64,000 nt of DNA from NCBI RefSeq assembly GCF_002858925.1, contig NZ_PJRS01000040.1, positions 62,001 to 126,000 of the forward strand, in the 5' to 3' direction. The notes beneath the pieces were generated by a model. It worked only from the letters and a program-made list of their open reading frames with translations. It did not search any database and was not told the origin of the DNA. Positions within the stretch are counted from its first letter, which is position 1, and each line of letters starts with the position of its first letter. Shown piece by piece: positions 59,183 through 64,000 of the stretch. The translations under genes were made by a program, and so were the position numbers. The stretch is from Caulobacter zeae (GTDB lineage: Bacteria; Pseudomonadota; Alphaproteobacteria; Caulobacterales; Caulobacteraceae).

Positions 59183-60796
59183 TCAGGCCCGTCGCGAACC
59201 GCGCGTCGCAGTTCCCGCCAAGCGGTCTGCCGGCAGTTGGAACTGGCCGACCAGTCGGGCCAGCTCGCCGGCGTCGTCGTTCAGCGCATGGGTCGCCGCG
59301 GCGGTCTCCTCCACCAGGCCCGCGTTCTGCTGCAGAACCTGGTCCATCTGATTCACCGCCGTGTTCACCTGCGTCAGGCCCTGGGCCTGGTGTTGGGCGC
59401 TGGCGGCGATCTCGGAGACCAGGCCGTCGATCTCGGCGATCTGCAGGACGATGCGGTCCAGCGCCTCGCCGGTGCGGCCGACCAGTTCTACGCCCTCGCC
59501 GACCTGGCGGGTGGAGGTGGTGATCAGCTGCTTGATCTCCTTGGCGGCCTCGGCCGAGCGCTGGGCCAGGGCCCGAACTTCCGAAGCGACCACGGCGAAA
59601 CCCTTGCCGGCCTCGCCCGCGCGGGCGGCCTCGACCCCGGCGTTCAGGGCCAGGAGGTTGGTCTGGAAGGCGATCTCGTCGATCACCCCGATGATGCGCG
59701 AGATCTGGGTGGCCGAGGTCTCGATCGCGCCCATGGCGTCGACCGCCTCGCCGACCACCTCGCCCGAGCGGCGGGCGTCGTCGCGAGCCCGGGCCACGAC
59801 GGCGGCGGCCTTGCGGGCGCCGTCGGCCGTCTGTCCGACCGTGGCGGTGATCTCGTCCATGGCGCTGGCGGTCTCGGCCAGGTTGGCGGCCTGCTGCTCG
59901 GTGCGGCGCGACAGGTTGGCGGCGGCGTCGGCGATCTGGTCGGAGCCGTGGCGCACGCCCGAGGCGCGCTCGTCGATGATGGCCAGGGCCCCGGCCAGCT
60001 TGCCGGCCGCCTGGTTGAAGTCGGCGCGCAGCTGCTCGTACGACTCGGAGAACTCCTCGATCAGGCGCACCGACAGGTCGCCCTTGGCCAGGCGCGACAG
60101 GCTGGCGGCGAGGGCGTCGACCATGTCGGCGCGCTGGCGCTCGGCGGCGGCCTGCACGGCGGCGTGGGCGATGCGGCCTTCCTCTTCCGAACGGCGGGCG
60201 CTGTCGGCGGCGGCGTCGGCCTCGCGGGCCTCCTGCATGGCGGCCTCGGCCTTGGCCCGGGCCCGCTCGGCCAGGCCGATGACGCGGTGGATGCTGAAGG
60301 TCGCGGCGATCAGGGCGCCGGCCTCGACGATCAGGATGACGGCGTGGACCAGCACCCGGCCCAGGCTCGCCGAGCCGGGGAACACGGCGGTGGGCAGCAG
60401 GTAGCTGAGCGCCAGGTGGTGCACCGCGACCGTGGCGGCGGCGGCGGCGATGACGGTCCAGTCGCAATAGACCACCAGCAGGGCCAGGGCCGCGAAATAC
60501 GCCATGTGCATGTCGATCTGCCAGTCGTGGCCGCCCAGGGCGGCGACCAGCAGCGAGACCTGGGCCATCAGCGCCACGCCCGACAGGATGCGGCCCGTGG
60601 CGGTCTCGCCCCGGTGCAGGACGGCGCCGGCCGCCAGGGCCGTGACCATGACCGTGGCGACGGCCATGCCGAGCACCGGTTCGCCGACCAGGAAGCGGGC
60701 GGCGACGACGATCGGGGCCATCAGGGTGGTCAGCAGCAGGATCAGCCGGCCGCCGGAGCGGCGCTGCGCGTCGAGATTCGAGGGCTTCGTGCTCAT
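59183..60796 (-). CDS. Methyl-accepting chemotaxis protein, membrane-embedded sensor
   Basis: The protein has 537 residues from ATG 60796. The first 190 residues are about six membrane helices with only short loops, so there is no large periplasmic sensor. A HAMP-like segment (LSRLAKGDLSVRLIEEFSES) follows at about 225-260. The signalling hairpin has IIGVIDEIAFQTNLLALNAG, then VEAARAGEAGKGFAVVASEV near residue 370-400. There is no obvious CheR pentapeptide at the C-terminus. It would signal to CheA. Its start overlaps the stop of a small membrane protein gene by four bases, so the two are made together. Confidence 0.9.
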   Translation of the reverse strand: MSTKPSNLDAQRRSGGRLILLLTTLMAPIVVAARFLVGEPVLGMAVATVMVTALAAGAVLHRGETATGRILSGVALMAQVSLLVAALGGHDWQIDMHMAYFAALALLVVYCDWTVIAAAAATVAVHHLALSYLLPTAVFPGSASLGRVLVHAVILIVEAGALIAATFSIHRVIGLAERARAKAEAAMQEAREADAAADSARRSEEEGRIAHAAVQAAAERQRADMVDALAASLSRLAKGDLSVRLIEEFSESYEQLRADFNQAAGKLAGALAIIDERASGVRHGSDQIADAAANLSRRTEQQAANLAETASAMDEITATVGQTADGARKAAAVVARARDDARRSGEVVGEAVDAMGAIETSATQISRIIGVIDEIAFQTNLLALNAGVEAARAGEAGKGFAVVASEVRALAQRSAEAAKEIKQLITTSTRQVGEGVELVGRTGEALDRIVLQIAEIDGLVSEIAASAQHQAQGLTQVNTAVNQMDQVLQQNAGLVEETAAATHALNDDAGELARLVGQFQLPADRLAGTATRGSRRA

Positions 60797-61176
60797 GGAC
60801 GGGGCTCCAGGACGGTCTTGGCGCAGACGCCGGCGGCGTCGGGATCGAGCAGGACGAGGGCGCCGGCGGCGCGCAGGCGGCCGCCCAGCGTGGCCGGGTC
60901 GCCGCGCAGGACCAGGATGAAGGGAACCGCGCCGGCGCCGGATATGTCGCCCGCCGAGGTGGCGGCGCCGGCGGCGCGGGCGGGGGTCCACCAGGGCGGG
61001 AACACGGCGGCGACGCGTCCAGGGTCGCGCGGCGAGGAGCTGGACAACGTTACGGCCAGTAGAGTGACGATGATCGCGGAGGTTGCGGCCAGTGTCCGAC
61101 CGAGAGCGTGAAGCAGATCACGCCAGGTTCGAACACGCGACAGGGACAACCTTGATCTCCGGGCAAGCTTAGCCAT
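60793..61176 (-). CDS. Small membrane-anchored protein coupled to the chemoreceptor
   Basis: This 127-residue protein has a basic N-terminus (LARRSRLSLSRVRTWRDLL), one membrane helix (TLAATSAIIVTLLAVTLSSS) and a C-terminal domain. The latter (AVFPPWWTPARAAGAATSAG through FILVLRGDPATLGGRLRAAG and LLDPDAAGVCAKTVLEP) would lie in the periplasm. I do not recognise a family. The stop overlaps the chemoreceptor start (ATGA), so this gene is upstream in the same operon. That coupling and its topology suggest a sensory or accessory role, which is inference. Confidence 0.72.
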   Translation of the reverse strand: MAKLARRSRLSLSRVRTWRDLLHALGRTLAATSAIIVTLLAVTLSSSSPRDPGRVAAVFPPWWTPARAAGAATSAGDISGAGAVPFILVLRGDPATLGGRLRAAGALVLLDPDAAGVCAKTVLEPRP

Positions 61177-61294
61177 GGACTGGCGGCTTCTAGGGAGAGG
61201 TTTTGCGCATCCGTGGTGTGTGAAGTCTTAAGATCGCGGCCGAGCGTCGCCGTGTCGCAGGCGCAGGCTCGGCCGTGAGTTGCAGGGTTTCTTC

Positions 61295-61960
61295 CTAGTC
61301 GGCGTAGGCGTACTCGCCGCCGCGCTGGAGGGCGGCGCGATAGGCCGGGCGGGCGTGGATGCGGTCGAGGAAGGCCTTCACCTTGGGGCGCGAACCGGCC
61401 CCGGCGCGCGACACGGCCGCCTCCAGCGGGAAGCTCATGATCACGTCGGCGGCGGTGAACTCCGGCCCGGCGAACCATTCGGACTTGGACAGCTCGCCGT
61501 TCCAGTAGTCGATATGGCTCTTCAGCTGCGGATCGACGAACCCCGACTGGGCCTTGGCGGCGATGGCCTTGACCAGGCCCTTCAGCAGGCCCGGCGCGCG
61601 GGCGGGCAGGGCGGTGAAGACCAGCTTCAGCAGCAGCGGCGTCATGGCCGAGCCCTCGGCGTAGTGCAGCCAATAGGTGAAGCGGAGGCGCTCGGGCGTG
61701 CCGGCCGGCGGAATCAGGCGGCCGTTCCCGTAGGCGTCGAGGATGTATTCGATGATGGCGCCGGTCTCGGCGATGGTCTTGTCGCCGTCGGTGATCACCG
61801 GCGACTTGCCCAGCGGGTGGATGGCCAGCAGCTCGGGCGGGGCCAGCATGGTCTTGGCGTCGCGCTCGTAGCGCCTGACCTCGTAGGGGACGCCCAATTC
61901 CTCCAGCAGCCACAGCACGCGCTGGCTGCGCGAGTTGTTCAGGTGGTGGACGACGAGCAT
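61295..61960 (-). CDS. Glutathione S-transferase
   Basis: The protein has 221 residues from ATG 61960. The thioredoxin-fold N-terminal domain has HHLNNSRSQRVLWLLEELGV and PLGKSPVITDGDKTIAETGA, the glutathione-binding loop with cis-proline. The helical C-terminal domain has a GPEFTAADVIMSFPLEAAV segment, the N-cap motif of the family. The N-terminal Ser probably activates glutathione. Its substrate is unknown. No operon partner is evident. Confidence 0.9.
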   Translation of the reverse strand: MLVVHHLNNSRSQRVLWLLEELGVPYEVRRYERDAKTMLAPPELLAIHPLGKSPVITDGDKTIAETGAIIEYILDAYGNGRLIPPAGTPERLRFTYWLHYAEGSAMTPLLLKLVFTALPARAPGLLKGLVKAIAAKAQSGFVDPQLKSHIDYWNGELSKSEWFAGPEFTAADVIMSFPLEAAVSRAGAGSRPKVKAFLDRIHARPAYRAALQRGGEYAYAD

Positions 61961-62022
61961 GGCGTTTCCCCTATGGATTTGCCTCAGCATGGCGCGGCGA
62001 CGCGCGCGTCAGTCAAGCCTTG

Positions 62023-63114
62023 TCACAGCACGCTCTCGACGATGTGGGCGCGATACAGCACGGCGATCAGGTCGGTCTGGGTGATCACCCCCACCAGCCG
62101 GCGGTCGCTATCGACGACCATGGCCTCGTGGGTCTGGCCGCTGGAGAGGATCGGCAGCAGGGCGGCGATCGGGGTGCCCTCGCGCACCCGGTGGACGAAC
62201 GGATCGAGCGCGGCCTCGACGGTGCGGCGGCGGTTGGCCTGTAGTTCGGCCCGCCGGGCCATGCCGATGACGCGGCCGTCCTCGTCCACCACTGGGGCGG
62301 CGCGCAGGTCGTGGCTCTGCAGGAAGGCCAGGGCGCTTTCGGCCGACTGGGCGCGGTCCAGGCGGATGACGTCGCGCGACATCACCTCGCCGCAGCGGAT
62401 CTGCGAGTGCAGACGCTGGTGGGCCTGGATCTCGACCTCGCGGAACAGGGCGTCGAGGTCCTCGCGGCTGACGTCGAGCAGCTCGCCGTAGCGGGCCAGG
62501 GCCTTGTCCAGGTCGCCGGCGTCATAGCCGATGCGCGAGGCGGGCAGGGGATCGGCCGTGCCGTGCGGGCTGGGCGGCGGCGCGGGAGCCCTGTGCGGAT
62601 AGGAGCGGCCGACCAGCCGGTTCCAGGCCATGCCGGCGGCGACCAGCAGCACCGAATCCACGGCCACCGGATTGAGCGCGAAGAGATAGCCGGCCTTGGT
62701 CACGGCCGGTCCGCCGATGACGGTGATCAGGGCCACCGCGCCGCCGGGCGGGTGCAGGCAGCCCAGCAGGATCATCACCGCGATCGCCAGGCCCACCGCC
62801 AGCGGGGCTGCGACCAGCGGCTGGTTCGGCAGCAGCATGGCCACGGTTATGCCGATGAAGGCCGAGACGACATTGCCGCCGATCACGCCGCGCGGCTGGG
62901 CCAGGGGGCTGGCGGGGACGGCGAAGATCAGCACCGCCGAGGCCCCGATCGGCGCGACCAGCAGCGGATGCAGCCAGTCGCCGCCGCCGACCGCGAAGCG
63001 TCCCAAGAGGCCCGCGAACAGCAGGCCCAGCAGCGCGCCGCCGCCGCCCTTCAGCGCGTCGAGCGGGCGGATGGGGGTCTTGCCGCGAAGAAGGGTGAGA
63101 AGGCGCTGGGTCAT
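62023..63114 (-). CDS. HPP family membrane protein with two CBS domains
   Basis: This 363-residue protein has four N-terminal membrane helices (about residues 25-170) including the family segment LGCLHPPGGAVALITVIGGP. Two C-terminal CBS domains follow, at about 240-300 and 305-363 (MSRDVIRLDRAQSAESALAF and HEAMVVDSDRRLVGVITQTD). HPP-family membrane proteins have been linked to nitrite or other anion transport in chloroplasts and cyanobacteria. The CBS domains would sense a nucleotide. The start overlaps the DUF1294 stop by four bases. Confidence 0.88.
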   Translation of the reverse strand: MTQRLLTLLRGKTPIRPLDALKGGGGALLGLLFAGLLGRFAVGGGDWLHPLLVAPIGASAVLIFAVPASPLAQPRGVIGGNVVSAFIGITVAMLLPNQPLVAAPLAVGLAIAVMILLGCLHPPGGAVALITVIGGPAVTKAGYLFALNPVAVDSVLLVAAGMAWNRLVGRSYPHRAPAPPPSPHGTADPLPASRIGYDAGDLDKALARYGELLDVSREDLDALFREVEIQAHQRLHSQIRCGEVMSRDVIRLDRAQSAESALAFLQSHDLRAAPVVDEDGRVIGMARRAELQANRRRTVEAALDPFVHRVREGTPIAALLPILSSGQTHEAMVVDSDRRLVGVITQTDLIAVLYRAHIVESVL

Positions 63115-63392
63115 GGGGCTCGATAGGCCAGGACGACGAGGCCGGCGACGGCGCAGGCCTGGGCGAAGGCGATCAGGATCAGCCAGGTCCCGAACGGCTG
63201 CTTGCGGGTCTTGTGGCGCAGCCAGCGCTGGGCCATCAGCGCGCCGGGCGCGGCGCACATCGCCGCCGACAGCAGCAGCACGCGCTCGGGCACCCGCCGC
63301 TCGCCACGCACGGCGGCGGCCTTGTCGTGGGCGAACAGCAGGAAGCAGAACAGGTTAGCGGCCAGCAGGGCCAGGGTGATGATCAGGGTCAT
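63111..63392 (-). CDS. DUF1294 membrane protein
   Basis: This 93-residue protein has two or three membrane helices and the DUF1294 signature NLFCFLLFAHDKAAAVRGER, then RVPERVLLLSAAMCAAPGAL and HKTRKQPFGTWLI. The function of the family is unknown. It is coupled by ATGA overlaps on both sides to the HPP gene downstream and to a hypothetical gene upstream. Confidence 0.85.
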   Translation of the reverse strand: MTLIITLALLAANLFCFLLFAHDKAAAVRGERRVPERVLLLSAAMCAAPGALMAQRWLRHKTRKQPFGTWLILIAFAQACAVAGLVVLAYRAP

Positions 63393-63838
63393 CGCACGGC
63401 GTCCGGCGGCGCGTGGTCCAGGGCGGCCAGGTCCGGCTCCATCCAGCCGCGACGCGCCTCGACGCTGAACAGCCGCTCGCGCGACCAGAAGCCCAGCGGC
63501 CAGGCCTTGTCGCCCAGCGGCGTGGCCAGCAGGCGGGCGGCCGCTTCGCCGTCGTCGAGATCGGCCGGCAGGGCGGCGACGAAGCCCCGGATGGCGGCCA
63601 GATAGGCCTGGGTGATGGTCTCGTGATAGCCGCTGGCGTCGTCGTTCACCCCGCCGACGGCTTCGTTGTAGGCGCGGATGATTCCCGGCAGGTCGCGCTC
63701 CAGGCCCTCATCGCGGGTGCGCACCAGACGCAGGGTGGCCGTCAGGTGGGCGGCGTGGGTCCACTGCGCCTTGGGCAGGCTGCGATCCAGCAGCCGTTCG
63801 GCGAGGCGGGCGACATCGTCTTTGGAATAGGCGGTCAT
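63389..63838 (-). CDS. Conserved hypothetical protein (WTHAAHLT motif)
   Basis: This 149-residue cytoplasmic protein has no membrane or signal sequence. It contains PKAQWTHAAHLTATLRLV near residue 22 and ASGYHETITQAYLAA near 68, where paired histidines and an acidic residue could bind a metal. I recognise the pattern as a conserved family without known function. Its stop overlaps the DUF1294 start and it begins two bases after the end of the next upstream gene. Confidence 0.75.
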   Translation of the reverse strand: MTAYSKDDVARLAERLLDRSLPKAQWTHAAHLTATLRLVRTRDEGLERDLPGIIRAYNEAVGGVNDDASGYHETITQAYLAAIRGFVAALPADLDDGEAAARLLATPLGDKAWPLGFWSRERLFSVEARRGWMEPDLAALDHAPPDAVR

Positions 63839-63840
63839 GC

Positions 63841-64000
63841 TCAGAAGCTCGGCTTGGCCAGCATCAGCCAGACGATGGCCAGCACGGCGGCGAAGGCGGG
63901 GAAGCCTAGCACGAACCAGGCGCGGAACAGGCGGTGGTAGCGCTCGGGCAGGGGCTCGCCGGCCTTGGCGGCGGCGTCGGCCAGGTCGCGCAGGCGGATC
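63841..64000 (-). CDS. DUF2269-like membrane protein, partial
   Basis: Only the last 52 codons are present, as the gene enters from the right edge. The readable end has RLRDLADAAAKAGEPLPERY, then HRLFRAWFVLGFPAFAAVLA and IVWLMLAKPSF, a final membrane helix with the KP end common in DUF2269 integral membrane proteins. It is the upstream gene of the HPP-type operon. The missing part may contain its start and most helices. Confidence 0.6.
   Translation of the reverse strand, partial: IRLRDLADAAAKAGEPLPERYHRLFRAWFVLGFPAFAAVLAIVWLMLAKPSF

Overview
The window looks like a piece of chromosome from a Caulobacter-type alphaproteobacterium. The DNA is very GC-rich and densely coded. It carries probable homologues of two Caulobacter polarity factors, PodJ (816-3809) and TipN (34580-37627). 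It also has a pseudaminic-acid synthase of the type used for flagellin glycosylation, Tat and TonB export and uptake systems, and GANTC sites upstream of podJ. I saw no phage, plasmid, insertion sequence, CRISPR array, rRNA or tRNA. The region reads as core genome interrupted by short palindromic repeats.

Layout. 1-5 kb: end of an MprF-like gene, podJ and small membrane or lipoprotein genes. 5-13 kb: a DNA-repair pair (PdeM phosphoesterase and an Lhr-type helicase whose reading frame contains a palindromic repeat), an M28 peptidase and a DinG-type helicase. 13-21 kb: small regulators, a MarR gene followed by an M19-like protein, an esterase, an M1 aminopeptidase, and a DedA-DsbB-Coq7 operon. 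21-25 kb: a heme-type TonB receptor with a Fur-like site, divergent from a DUF4198 plus EF-hand pair. 25-31 kb: a GH16 glycanase with a NodB deacetylase, metG and an MFS transporter. 31-38 kb: cysD-cysNC sulfate activation, then tipN and a phosphoglycosyl transferase. 38-46 kb: mannitol-dehydrogenase-family enzyme, flavin oxidase, and the NAD operon nadA-nadB-(Uma2)-nadC with two operator-like repeats. 46-52 kb: hybrid histidine kinase, Dps, SleB-type hydrolase, trxB. 52-59 kb: pseI, a WbqC/FAD oxidoreductase/methyltransferase operon, an SpsF-like transferase, an ELM1-family protein and greA. 59-64 kb: a chemoreceptor coupled to a small membrane protein, a GST, an HPP-CBS protein and small membrane genes running off the edge.

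Many genes overlap by the four bases ATGA, which marks translationally coupled operons: PdeM-Lhr, DedA-DsbB, GH16-NodB, WbqC-FAD-methyltransferase, MCP-small protein and HPP-DUF1294-hypothetical. Several convergent pairs overlap at their stop codons.

The observations most worth a second look are these: the coding palindromic repeat inside the helicase and its intergenic relatives; the surface-sugar cassette next to pseI; the M19-like protein lacking the usual N-terminal zinc ligands; the Uma2 nuclease gene inside the NAD operon; the perfect palindrome across the MarR stop codon; and the chemoreceptor/small-protein pair. All assignments come from reading motifs. No database search was possible.
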